Positions 30,301 through 41,313 of a DNA stretch of 64,000 bases are shown here, piece after piece; the first letter of the stretch is position 1, and each line of letters begins with the position of its first letter. This DNA is from Girardinichthys multiradiatus (lineage: Eukaryota > Chordata > Actinopteri > Cyprinodontiformes > Goodeidae): the NCBI RefSeq assembly GCF_021462225.1, contig NC_061812.1, positions 41,569,675 through 41,633,674 of the forward strand, in the 5' to 3' direction. A program made the translations under genes and the position numbers. A model generated the notes under the pieces. That model was not told the DNA's origin, made no database searches, and was given only the letters and a program-made list of their open reading frames with translations.

Positions 30301-33300
30301 CATAATGAACACAATGACAATACAATGGTGTTATAGCCTTAGATGTCTTAAATAAAAATACATATGTGCACTTTAAAAAAAATAACTGATGTCATTAGAA
30401 TACAGCATATTGGTGAATATTGATTATGCACTAATCTTATTAGGAAATGTTGACAGCAAAAAAGAGAAAGCTACAGAACAGAGAGCTGGGTTTTAAGGGT
30501 CAAAGGACAACAAAACACTGATAATGTGGTGTGTACACTGTAAAACAATTCAAACATTCATCATCAACTCACACACTTAAATAAAATCCCATCTTGTTTA
30601 ATAACAGCAGCTCTGTCTTTTTTAATGCTCACTAAATACTGTGTACACAGTTCAGTATACATTGTTACTTCGTGGATGGTTTGTCACGAGCAACTTGAAG
30701 CATAATATGTAATATTTAATGTCAGATTAGTACTCTTAGTCTCGAATGCTGCCTGTGTGTTGGGGGTTTTGTATTGACATAGCCCACAAGTCAGAGATGC
30801 AGACTGAAACTGTTGTGGTTTGAATCCCTAAATTATTGGCAATGGATTAGCGGTTTTGTATAATCATTATGGATATTCACATAAAGTTTAACAGCATGTA
30901 CATTTGCCCAGGAGAAATTCTTAGAATGCTCTAAAAATCCCTCCATCAGGAACAGGGATTAGTTACATAACATGAAACTGATGTGCAGGTCACAGAGGTG
31001 GCCAGCTGATTGGGCAGTGTGCAGCAGCAGCAGCAAAAATATCGTGAGGTAATTAAAAAAAATCCTATATACACTGCCAGTCAAAGGTTTTAGATACACC
31101 TTCTCACTTAATGGGTCTCTTTATTTTCATGACTATGTACATTGAATATTCTAACCAAAGGCAACAAAACTGTGAATGACCACATGTGGAATTATGTAGT
31201 AAACAAAAACTGTGAAATAACTATGTCACGGAGTTACATTTTTGGACTCTGTTTGTGGCTTTGTGTTTGTTTACCTTTTGCTTAGATTTTTCTATTTTGG
31301 TTTTTGTATCATGTTTTCTTTGCTCCTCTTCCGCCTCCTAGTGTTTACTTTACTTCTTAAGTTATTTTATGGTTGTTTTCTTATGACTTTGTATGGTTTA
31401 TTATCATTATTATTATTATAATTATTATAGTTCTTGGTCTTCCCTGGATTCTCTAGTTTTATTTCTCTTTAGTATCTTTATGTTTAATTGTGTTTTATTA
31501 TTTGTTCCTTTGCACTCTTCTTGTTTACTAGTTTATTTTTCCGTTTCCTTTCCAGTTAATTCAGTCAGTGTGGTTAAGTTTGTTTACTTTTGTATTCAGG
31601 TTTTCTTTATGGGTTCTTTGTTTGTTCTGAGGTTGTTATTGTTGTTCCTATGTTCCCTCTAGTTTCTCTGTTTACTTTAGTCATGATTATTCTAGTTTTC
31701 TTATTCCCCATTTGATTATTTATCTTTGTCTATAGGTTTGCTTGGTTTGTGTTTCTGTTTATTGTTTATTAGTTACTCAGCCTTTGTATTTGTTTCACCT
31801 GTTCCTTCTGCCTCCTTGTCACACCTATTCCCTGTTTTCTCTGATTACCTGCCTTTGTTATCCCTCAGTATATTAGTTGGTTTTGTGTCATTGTTGCTGG
31901 TTCCTTGTGTTTGTCATGCCCCGTTCTCAACCCATGTATTCGTGCTGAGTTTTTTTCATGTGCCTGCAGAACTTCTTGTAGGTTTTTGGATCAGGACTTT
32001 GTTTGTATCTGCAGTGCCTTGTTTGGTTTCTTTTGAAAACATCTGGAAATAAAGCTAAAACCTTTTACAACAGGCTGCTGCCCAGCTCTTGTCTGCACTT
32101 TGGTCCGCCCTCAAACCTCATTGTGACAGAAGGAACATTTTTATATTTTAGATTCTTCCAAATAGCCACCTTTTGCTTTGATGTCTTCTTTGATCTCTTG
32201 GCATTTTCTCCATGAGCTTCATGAGGTGGTCACCTGAAATGGTTTTCCAAAGAGTCTTGAAAGAACTTCCAAGAAGTTCATTGAGAGACGGCAAAAGGTT
32301 AATATTTCAGTCATCACAGCAAAGGGCGGCTACTTTAAGGAATCTAACATAAAAACATATTTAAAGTTCTTTTACAATTTTCCGCTGCATAATTGCATAT
32401 GTTTTCTTTCACAGTTTTGATGCCTTCTGTGAGAATCTATGTACAATGTAAATAGTAATAAACACAAAGAAAATCATTAAATGAGAAAGGCGTTCTAAAG
32501 CTTTGGACCGGTAGTGTATGTGAAATATTACAACAATATTAGGCAAACATTCAGGTTATGTTCTCCTAAATCAGCTGACATTGTGCTGTAAAGTTAAAGT
32601 ATTAACTAATATTACTCTTAAGGTTGTTACTGCTCTCGTTGGCCTGTCTTCTTTAGACAATAATTCGAATAAAGGAGGAGAAACCCCACTGAAATATAAG
32701 AAGATCCGTGCTAATCCAAATGTTGTGTTTTGCATCACTGGGATAACAAAACTTTACTGACCTTTTAGAAATGAAAATGGTCCTGTTATTTTTTTCCATT
32801 GCTCCCTGCAGCGGATGTTGGCTGCAGTACAGAAGAATGCCACAAGAGGAGACCCTCGCAGCGTGGTCAAAGCCATCGATCAGTTCTGCCGACAGAAGGA
32901 GTGGGCCATGAATGTGGGGGATGAGAAAGGTAGTGACTTTTTAGTTTATAACAGTTATTTCTATGAGACAAATATTTGCCTTAGCTTGCTTTTTGATACT
33001 TTTTGTTCCCTCTTTTGACGTCAGGGTGCATTCTTGACTCTGTGGTGACTGAAGTAAACCCAGCGACGGTGCTGGAGCTGGGAACCTACTGTGGCTACTC
33101 CACAGTGCGCATCGCCAGCCTGCTGCCTTCTAATGCCAAGCTCATCACCCTTGAATTTAACCCGGACTACGCTGCAATCGCTCGCCAGGTGATCGCTTGG
33201 GCAGGATTGGAAGATAAGGTAAAGCCTGATGCCTGAAACAAACTGAGAACCATTATATTTTTGGGGTCATATAGCAGTGTGTTTCCTCTCTTTAGGTTCA

Positions 33301-33692
33301 GTTAGTTGACGGAGCATCTGGTGACTGGATCCCCAAAATGAAAGAGAAATTTGGGATAGAAACATTTGATTTGGTTTTCTTGGATCACTGGAAAGATCGC
33401 TACCTCCCTGACACAAAGCTGATGGAGGCAAGTTTGTTGTGACACTTGTACAGATTAAACTTATCACGTTCTTTCTGTCATGACATGGTTTTTGTTTTCT
33501 TTTTTTTTTTAGGAGTGTGGCCTCCTCAGGAAAGGCAGCATCCTATTGGCAGATAATGTTATCTGCCCTGGAACTCCTGACTACCTTGAGTACATTCGTA
33601 ACAGCCCCCGGTATAAAAGCCAGTACTTCAGATCTCACCTGGAGTACACCAAAGTGGAAGATGGCTTGGAGAAATCTGTTTTCTTAGGGTAG
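27372..33692 (+). CDS. comt: Catechol O-methyltransferase, membrane-bound form (264 aa)
   Basis: Exons: 27372-27542, 32812-32929, 33025-33218, 33296-33427, 33513-33692 (795 nt). COMT transfers methyl from S-adenosylmethionine to catechols such as dopamine, with Mg2+. The N-terminus (about residues 3-30) is a hydrophobic membrane anchor. Then come the substrate-region text EWAMNVGD, the SAM-binding [10 protein letters not shown] (113-122), and the Mg/catalytic residues D191 and K194 in [11 protein letters not shown]219-N220 in LADNVICPG, and E249 in [10 protein letters not shown]. These positions coincide with human membrane COMT numbering. Intron 4 has a GC donor (GAG|GCAAGT). The first intron is 5.3 kb and full of transposon debris. 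LRTOMT-type proteins lack WAMNVGD and DHWKDRY, so COMT is preferred. Fish have two COMT copies; which one is not resolved. Confidence 0.93.
27740..28862 (-). mobile_element. Tc1-like relic in comt intron 1
   Basis: Minus-oriented degraded transposase text runs from about 27740 ('GACTCAAATGTTTGCCC') through 'CACCACAGCATGATGCTCCC' and 'TCCCACCTGAGCTATGGATC'. It ends in the shared terminal motif 'GATATGAATACTTTTTCAAGG' at about 28830-28850. Many stops; no open frame. Confidence 0.75.
28863..31070. other. comt intron 1, middle: nothing recognised
   Basis: AT-rich intron sequence without recognisable exons or element ends. A short CAG run occurs at about 31022. Open frames present are short and unlike any family I know. 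Confidence 0.4.
31074..32518. mobile_element. Tc1-like element ends with a foreign insert
   Basis: The left end 'CACTGCCAGTCAAAGGTTTT' and right end '...AAAGCTTTGGACCGGTAGTG' are imperfect inverted repeats of a Tc1 family with 'ACCGGTCMAAAG' ends, next to TA. Text on both sides of 31225-32128 belongs to it ('CCACATGTGGAATTATGTAG' left; 'TAGCCACCTTTTGCTTTGAT' right). The central insert is described separately. Confidence 0.6.
31225..32128 (+). mobile_element. T-rich TGTCAC...GTGACA insert, possible solo LTR
   Basis: A 0.9-kb block, very T-rich on the plus strand, begins TGTCACGG and ends ATTGTGACA. It carries AATAAAG at about 32049 near its 3' end. TG...CA termini plus a polyadenylation signal resemble a solo LTR. 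I could not see a clear target duplication, so another non-autonomous element type is possible. Hydrophobic open frames through it are a consequence of its T content. Confidence 0.4.
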
Positions 33693-33805
33693 ATTTTCAT
33701 GTTTTACACTCATATACTTTAGACCTTCTTTATTTTGGGATCATTGATGACTTAAAATAAGAAATTCCTTCTCTTTTTCTAATGTAATGAATTTGTTAAC
33801 TTGAA

Positions 33806-33811
33806 AATAAA
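33806..33811 (+). terminator. Polyadenylation signal AATAAA of comt
   Basis: AATAAA lies 114 bases after the stop codon, followed by another at about 33822-33827. Both sit just before the hairpin at 33872. Confidence 0.6.
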
Positions 33812-33871
33812 AATAACATGAAATAAAAACATTTTGTATTGTTTTCTTTTTGAGACTCAAGGCTGCATGAT

Positions 33872-33954
33872 GCAGATCTGAAGAAGCCTCTGACTGAAGA
33901 CACTCTGTCCTACAACAACAGAGTGTCTTCAGTCAGAGGCTTCTTCAGATCTGC
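33872..33954. repeat. Perfect 37-bp inverted repeat with 9-base loop
   Basis: Left arm 33872-33908 (starts GCAGATCTGAAGAAGCC) is the exact reverse complement of right arm 33918-33954 (ends GGCTTCTTCAGATCTGC). The loop is CCTACAACA. The right arm runs straight into a LINE 3' fragment, so the left arm is probably an inverted copy of the LINE text made at insertion. Confidence 0.97.
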
Positions 33955-34094
33955 TGTAAGACAGAGCACTACAGGAGATCCTTCCTGCCCACAGCCATCA
34001 GCATCTACAACGGCTCTTTGAGGAAACCTTCATAATGAGCTACAACAACATTTAATTTCCCTTTGGGATTAATAAAGTATTTTTGAATTTGAAT
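33918..34094 (+). mobile_element. 5'-truncated LINE fragment with 3' tail
   Basis: After the hairpin arm comes text such as GGAGATCCTTCCTGCCCAC and CATCTACAACGGCTC, then the tail AATTTCCCTTTGGGATTAAT and a TTTTTGAATTTGAAT terminus. These are typical of the 3' end of a fish LINE. The same tail occurs inverted at 18468-18536. Confidence 0.6.
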
Positions 34095-34097
34095 GTA

Positions 34098-35957
34098 CAG
34101 TGCTATGCAGAAATCTTTATATCCCTTGAACGTTTTCACATTTTGTAATTTTATAATTCATTGTATTTTATTGGGATTGTACATGACAGACCAACAGAGA
34201 GGCACATAACTTTAAAGTGGAAGTGAAGGATATAGCGTTTTCACATTGTTCTTAGAAATTAAAATCTAAAGTGTGAAGTGCATTCATATTAACTAGGGTT
34301 GGGCATCGTTTGAATTGAAACGGTTACGATTCCTCGCTTCAATTCTGGTGGACTATTTATTAGCTCTATTGTTGTTATTGTTGAACTAACCTAAATGTTG
34401 GTGATTCCACATCTGAAAAGGGATACAACCTTTTCAGAATATATGTTCTAACCTCTATGTGTCAGTCTTCAATTTGTTGCACCGACATTTTTCCTTTGAA
34501 TGTTATGGTGACCAGAGTAGCACTGGTGGTCTCTGGTCAACTGCCTGGCTAATGGTAACAACTTCAGGATGTTTATCTATGAAAAATACATTGGCTAATG
34601 TTAGCTGGGAATTTGTATTTAAGATGACCCACCATTTTAGGGCAAGTATGACCTGTTTGCTGCCTCAGTGTTGATATAAGACGGATTTTATTGTTTTACT
34701 TACCTGATTCTGACTGCAGTGAGATGCTAAGCTGTATGTCAGAAGAAAAGGCAGCGGAGCTGCACTTCAAAGACAGGGCACTTTGTTACGTCTACACCAT
34801 GAATCCGGAGGTGTTTTATCATGTTGCTGTTGCACCCTCCGTTGTATGATATAATCTTATTGGAAGTGTTGACCTGAGCCAACTGGTCATTTCTTTTATT
34901 AAAATTAAGCCACACTTCAGTGGATTCTTCAGTATATTCTTCTTCGTTGGTGTTCAACACTTCTTCCGGTCAGCAGACTGGGTATCGAAACTATAACTTG
35001 AAATTTAAAAAATTTGAACGAATCCAGGAGAATCGGAATGTTAGTCCCAGTTCCAGTTGACTCAATACCCAACCCTAGTTTTATCCCCAGTTTACTCTGA
35101 AACCCCTCAGGTAAAAATAGTAAATATAGTGCAGCTTTGTGTAATTTAATCTCAGTTTACAGCTGCTATGTTAAAGCCTTAGAAGTTTGTTGGAGAACAT
35201 TAAAGAACAAACAGCCTCATGAAGACCAAGGGACAAAGCAGTTCATTAATTAGAAAAGCAGCCAAGAGGCCCAATGGTAACTGCTGGAGCTGCAGGGATC
35301 CACTGCTCAGGTGGGAGAAGCTGTTGATGACACAGCCATGAGTTTTGCACCATGCATATCTGGCCTTTATGGAAGAGTGAAAGCTATTGTTGAAAGAAAG
35401 TCATAAGAAGTCCTGTTTAAGATTTTCCATAAGCCATGTAGGGAACACACAAATGTTGCCTGGGTCCGAAAAGAACAAAATAGAACTTTCTTGTCTGCAT
35501 GCTAAATACTATGCGTGGCAGAAAACTAATACTGCACAACAGCCTGAACACACAATACCCACAGTTAAATATGGAAGTTCCAGCATCAGGCTGTGGGACG
35601 CTTTACTTTTTCAGCGAAGCTGGTCAAAGTTAGCAGGAAGAAGATGGATGGAGTTAAATGCAGGGCAATCCTGAAAGAAACCCTGTTAGAGGCTGCAAAA
35701 GGCTTGAGGCAGGGGGGTTAAGGCTCTCCTTCCAGTCGGACAATGATTGAAACGTGGTTCTATGAAATATTAACTCAGGGCAGCTGATTTAAAAGCATGC
35801 CAAACTTTTAAAATTTATATTTGTATTTTCTCCTTATGCTGGATGTAGTATTAGTGTATCACATAAACTCCCAGTAAAATACATAGATGCTTGTAGTTAT
35901 AACTTAACAAAAAGTGAAAAAGTTCAACCGGGTATGAATATTTTTGCAAGGCATTTC
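34098..35957 (+). mobile_element. Tc1-like relic interrupted by a hAT element
   Basis: It begins CAGTGCTATGCAGAAATC after TA at 34096-34097 and ends near 'GGTATGAATATTTTTGCAAG'. Plus-strand transposase-like text survives at about 35450-35640 (FSLHAKYY-like region, HTIPTVKYG, then RLWDALLFQRSWSKL) with frameshifts. Interrupted at 34293-35078. Confidence 0.7.
34293..35078 (-). mobile_element. Short hAT element with BED-finger remnant
   Basis: Inverted ends CTAGGGTTGGGCATCG and, on the opposite strand of the right end, CTAGGGTTGGGTATTG. A minus-strand frame at 34960-34739 contains VWLNFNK...NGGCNSNMIKHLRIHG, which resembles a degenerate BED finger; its cysteine pair is lost. A clear 8-bp duplication was not found. 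The element is inserted in Tc1 end text. Confidence 0.65.
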
Positions 35958-38110
35958 TATCTGAATACTTGATGCTGTATGTGGTGTGTGTCTTAATTAA
36001 GCACACGGTGGTAATGATCCTTTATTCAAACTTCTAATAGACAGAGAAGCTGCTAACTGATCTGGGAGCTGCTTTTGTCAGAGCATCAACTCAGGTCAAT
36101 TGGAAAACCTAACCCAGCTACATTCTGTGGTGCACAAACCTATGCTGTTCTCAGATATTCTTTGCTTTTGCGTCTGTGTTGACAGGGTCGTGATAGTGGG
36201 TGGATGTGCTTTGTTGGTGTGTCTGTGTGAGAGCAAATCGCTTTGCATCTAATCTCTGAAAGTGATGGAGCGGGAGGAGGGTTTTTGCTGCAGCTGCATG
36301 AGAAAAAAAAAAGTATGAGCTTGTCCACCTAGTGCTTTCTTCACAGACGACTGCATGATAATCCCAATCTGAGGCCATTAGTGCGCTGAGAGAGCGAGCG
36401 AGGCAAGGGTTCACCAGAGAGAGGGAGGGAGGAGTGACTGCACTGGACAGAGACGCACACGGCTGAAAAACGGCAGAGGGAGAGCTTTTAAGGGATTTGG
36501 CAGTGATTTGTAGATTCTCATGCTGTAATGTTGCACTTCTCTCTGCTTCTGCCAGGATACCATACCCTAAAGACTCTAGAGTCTTCTTTATTTAGTCTTT
36601 GTAAATTACATTAGTTTCTTTTTATAACTTGTTTTTGTTTTTAGTTGTTTTAAATTGTGCAAAGCAGACAATCTGAGATGACGGAACCTTGAGACTAGGT
36701 GCAGTCCAAAATATCTGGACCATGGTTGGAGGCCTGCCTGGAGAATTTCATGTGATGGATAAAATGAAGACTGGTCCATGAAGAATGGGCAGGTAAGACA
36801 TGTCATTACGTTATACAACTCATATGTGGTGGTATACTCCAAAAGCAAGGTGTCTGCAAAGACTGTGTTGTGTTTCTGTCTTTTTGCAATTGATTTCAAT
36901 GTATTCAACTCAAATAATAAACAAAAACATGTATATTTTATTTCAAGTATTACTAACAATATCAATATGAAACAAGACATATATTTAAATATGTCTAAAA
37001 AAAAAACGTTTTCTCCATGCGGAAAAAAAAGGGATAGCTCTGTTAGAATTTTAATGTGGAAAGATTAAATGGTTTCAAATCTCCTTGGAATGAAGAATAC
37101 CCAGAAAAAGCTCCAAGCTCCACAGATAGCTGTGGATTTTGTTTGTTCTTCTCATGCAGATATAATTAACCTGGTTTGACTTTTAAGGCATGAAATGCTC
37201 TATCTAACAGGTTATGTGATGTTTTCTGGTTTTGCAAAATTTATCATGTTTTCCATCATCGGCTCTCAGCTCTACATGATAAAAGCTTCCAGCATTCACC
37301 CTGTGTCATCCTTCCATGTTGTCTAAAAACTCAGCGTTTTTAAACTTCACTTTTTTATGCATTTATTTTGCCTTTTTTGTATGTTTTCTTAGCTCAGAGG
37401 TAAAGCACAAAAACAAATGTTAGACCCTAAATTAATAGGACCACATAATCACAGCTCCTAAATTCAGCAATGAAATGTTGTGTTTTGTAGGAATTAAACA
37501 CGTCAGTATAAATAATAGGCCTGAGTTATTTTGCTCTTCATGGTAGAAACATTCACCTGGAGGTTAAACTGGCCATGTTCGTGCATACCTACTTTCAGGT
37601 TACTCCAGTGATTTGAAATTATATTGAGGTTCAATTTCTGGGTCACACCTTGACTTTTTGGCAGCTTTTTCGTGTTGGTGCCTTACAGAAATGTTGACAA
37701 TTGCACAAGCCTGGGATTCTGAACCTGATGGAGAATATTTCTATTATTGCTGCATGCTTTCTGAATCCATATCTCTCTCTGTGCTGACTAATCTTTCACT
37801 CTTTGCTGCACAAAACAGAACGGCGCTGTAGTCACCATATTTGGCTGCAGGGATGGAATAAATGAGGTGATCTTCAGGGGCCTGTTTAGATTTCCTCTTA
37901 GCCAAATTGTTCAATTTGCATTTAATGAAAAAAACTGATTTTGCTGCTCATGGTGTGAGGATTATCTGTGTTTACTGTAACAGTGGGTCCCTTTAATGAG
38001 GAGTTCTGTTTCTGAACACTCAACGACGAAGACCTATTCTTCAAATACTGCACCGATGGCTATGCATTAGTAAGATCCTCTACAGTAAATTGATTGCAGC
38101 TTAATACTGG
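35958..38110. other. Spacer between comt and grm6, no gene
   Basis: No coding exon is supported. A purine-rich, less AT-rich patch at about 36380-36490 (GAGAGAGCGAGCGAGG, GAGGGAGGGAGGAG) resembles a promoter-proximal or 5' UTR region and could belong to the distant grm6 gene, but no splice link can be shown. Confidence 0.3.
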
Positions 38111-38113
38111 GGC

Positions 38114-39612
38114 ATAAAGTGCCTGGCAAAACTATTCATACCTCTTGAACCGTTGTACCTTTTGTCCCTCTTTAAAATGCAAACCTTGTTGTATTTTATT
38201 GGGATTTCATCTGGTAGCCCAACTTAATATTGTGTAGAATTGTGAGGTGGAAGGAAAATATAATGTGGTTTTAAACATATTTTTCATAAAAAATGTGTTG
38301 TACATTTGTATTTATCTATTTCCCTTTGATAACCCTAAATAAAACAAAGTTTAATCATTTGCTTTCAGATGTAACCTAATTAGTAAATACTGTCAGCCTA
38401 ATTAAATCTCAGTATACATCCAATTGTTCTGTGAAGGCCTTAGAGGTTTGTTAGAGAACATTAGTGAACAAACAGCATCTTCCAAAGAACATAACAGACA
38501 GACCAGGGAGAAAGTAGGGTGAAAACAACATCCCAAGCACTGGACTTAACAGAGAACTGTTAAGTCCTTTATCCCAAAGAGAAAAACTGTGGCACAACTG
38601 CAAGACATAGTTGTCCATCTAAGCTGAAGGCCTGGACAATGAGAGCAAACATACAGTCAGAGCTACAGTTGGATGGTTTAGATCAAAATATACAGTACTG
38701 TGCAAAACTTTTAGGCAGGTGTGAAAAAATGCTGTAAACAAAGAACGCTTTCAGAAATATAAATGATGATTGCTTATTTTTATCAATTTACAAAATGCGA
38801 AATGAGTGAACCCAATCACACAGCCGAAGTCATAAGAAATATCTTCAGCGTAAAGAAGAACAATAATTACTAGAAGGGTTGGTATGGCCCCCACAGAGCC
38901 CTGATCTCAACATCATGGAGTGTGTCTGGGATTACATGAAGAGACAGAAGGATGTGAGAAAGCCTCCATCCACAGAAGATCTGTGGTTAGTTCTCCAGGA
39001 TGTTTGGAACAACCTACCAGCCAAATTCCTTCAAAAACTGTGTACAAGTTTACCTAGAAGAACTGATGCTGTTTTGAAGGCAAAGCGTGGTCACACCAAA
39101 TATTGATTTGATTTAGATTTCTCTTTTGTTCATTCAGTGCGTTTTGGTGATTGATGAAAATAAATGATTAACGCTTCCATTTTTGAAAGCGTTCTTTGTT
39201 TATAGCATATTTTCACACCTGCCTAAAACTTCTTCACAGCACTGTACTTATGTGTTGTAATGGCCCAGTCAAAATACAGACCTAAATCCAATTGAGAACC
39301 TGTTGCAAGACTTGAAGCTGTTCACAGATACTCATACAGTCTCCCTGAGCTTGAACTATTCTGCAAAAAAGAATGAGCTAAAATTCCAGTTACATGTGTA
39401 AATCTGGTATAGGTATAACCCAAAAGACTTGCAGCTTTGTCTGCAGCCAATTGGACTGCAAATTACAGAGTCAGGGGCTAAATACAAATGCACACCAAAC
39501 ATTGCAGGGTTTTATTTTCAAAAATGTTTGAAAACCATTTCTCATTTTTCTTTTACTTCATAATTATGTACTGTGTGTGTTGGTCTATCACGTAAAATCT
39601 GTCAAAATAAGG
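38114..39612 (+). mobile_element. Tc1-like relic interrupted by a second Tc1-type element
   Basis: The left end shares 'GGCAAAACTATTCATACC' with other relics here. Internal plus-strand text includes 'GAGGTTTGTTAGAGAACATT' and 'ACCTAAATCCAATTGAGAAC' (the PDLNPIEN region), disrupted by stops. The right end near 39580-39600 has the 'GTTGGTCTATCACGTAAAAT' motif. It is split by 38693-39244. Confidence 0.7.
38693..39244 (+). mobile_element. Internally deleted Tc1-type element
   Basis: 552 bp between TA at 38691-38692 and 39245-39246. Inverted ends: CAGTACTGTGCAAAACTTTT left; the right end is an imperfect inverse. Only the C-terminal transposase text remains (38879-39106: WPPQSPDLNIMECVWDYMK ... 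RGHTKY), containing the terminal catalytic E. The N-terminal part of the gene is gone. Confidence 0.85.
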
Positions 39613-39750
39613 TGAGATCTTTCCATGTAACCCATGCAACATTTATTAAATGCTCACAGTTGAATCAATAAAATGTAAAATAAGTAAATTCTCACATTCT
39701 GGGACTAAAAGACTGGACAGGCCTGAATGGAGTCATTTATTAACTGTCTT

Positions 39751-41310
39751 GTCTTTTGCAGAGACTTTGCAAGTTCTACCACTTAGAAATCATGGAGGGG
39801 TCTGAAATTGTCATCTTGGGTGCATGTCCACTGTGAGAGACATAATCTAAAAAACAAATCCGGAAATCACAGTGTATAATTTTTTAATAATGTATTTTTG
39901 TGTTACTGGTGCAAATAAGTATTTGAACACCTGCCAATCAGCAAACATTCTGGCCCTCAAAGACCTGTTAGTCCCCCTCTAAAAAGTCTAACTCCACTCC
40001 ACTTATTGTTCTAAATTAGAAGCACCTGTTTGAGGTCATTAGTTGCATAAAAACACCTGTCCACCCCACACAATCAGTAAGACTAACTACTGACATGGCT
40101 AAGACCAAAGAGCTGTTCAAAGACACCAGAGACAAAATTGTAGACTTCCACAAGGCTGGAAAGGGCTACGGAGCAATTGCCAAGCGGCTTGGTGAAAAAA
40201 GATCAACTGTTGGAGCAATTATTAGAAAATGGAAGAAGCTAAACATGACTGTCAATCTCCCTCGGACTGGGGCTCCATGCAAGATCTCACCTCGTGGCGC
40301 ATCAATGATCCTAAGAAAGGTGAGGAATCAGTCCATAACTACAGGAGGAGCTGGTTAATGACCTGAAGAGAGCTGGAACCTCTGTTTCCAAGGTTACTGT
40401 GGGTAATACACTAAGACGTCATAGTTTAAAGTCATGCGTGGCACGGAAGGTTCCCCAGCTTAAATCAGCACACGTTCAGGCCCGTCTGAACACTTTGCCC
40501 ATGATCATTTGGATGATCCAGAGGAGTCATGGGAGAAAGTTCTGTGGTCAGATGAGACCAAAATAGAACTTTTTGGTCTTAATTCCACTCGCCGTGTTTG
40601 GAGGATGAAGAATGATGAGTACCATCCCAAAAACACCTTCCTTACTGTGAAGCATGGGGGTGGAAGCATCATGCTTTGGGGGTGTTTTTCTGCACATGGG
40701 ATAGGACGACCGCACTGTATTAAGGAGAGGATGACCGGGGTCATGAATTGCGAGATTTTGGGGAACAACCTCCTTCCTTCAGTTAGAGCATTGGAGATGG
40801 GTCGTGGCTGGGTCTTCCAACATGACAATGACCAGAAGCACACAGCCAGGATAACCAAGGAGTGGCTCTGTAAGAAGCATGTCAAGGTTCTGGAGTGGCC
40901 TAGCCAGTCTCCAGACCTAAACCCAATAGAAAATCTTTGGAGGGAGTTCAAACTCTGTGTTTCTAAGCGACAGCCCAGAAACCTGGCTGATCTGGAGAAG
41001 ATCTGTATGGAGGAATGGGCCAAAATCCCTGCTGCAGTTTGTGCAAACCTGGTGAAAAACTACAGGAAACGTTTGACCTCTGTAATTGCAAACAAAGGCT
41101 ACTGTACCAAATATTAACATGGATCTCACAGGTGTTCAAATACGTATTTGCAGCAGTAACACACAAATACATTATTAAAAAAATCATACATTGTGATTTC
41201 TGGATTTTTTTAGATTATGTCTCTTACAGTGGACATGCACTTAAGATGAAAATTTCAAGTGGGAGAACTTGCAAAGTCGCAGGGTGTTCAAATACTTATT
41301 TTCCTCACTG
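39751..41310 (+). mobile_element. Tc1 transposon, frameshifted, left end eroded
   Basis: The right end reads 'AAATACTTATTTTCCTCACTG' before TA (41311-41312). The left inverted repeat is partial, starting near 'CTTTGCAAGTTCTACCAC'. The transposase gene is split by a small deletion near 40345: 40095-40358 holds the DNA-binding part and 40509-41117 the catalytic part. Confidence 0.9.
40095..41117 (+). pseudogene. Tc1 transposase pseudogene
   Basis: The first frame (87 codons) starts [20 protein letters not shown] with the helix-turn-helix text [20 protein letters not shown]. It breaks near 40345, where bases appear to be missing in the RNQSITTGG region. The second frame (40509-41117) carries [20 protein letters not shown] and [10 protein letters not shown]; the last D and E are 34 residues apart, the DD34E spacing of Tc1. 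At least one frameshift makes it non-functional. Confidence 0.9.
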
Positions 41311-41313
41311 TAT

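Noticed and set aside
31393..32052. Hydrophobic frames resembling membrane proteins
   Set aside because: Phe/Leu/Val richness follows from T-rich DNA within the inserted repeat; no start context or homologous fold.
27372..33692. Assignment of the methyltransferase to the LRTOMT/TOMT branch
   Set aside because: It carries [15 protein letters not shown] and the COMT Mg/catalytic residues at COMT positions, which TOMT lacks.
36606..37068. Overlapping frames of about 100 codons on both strands
   Set aside because: AT-rich composition, no family resemblance and no splice signals linking them to neighbours.
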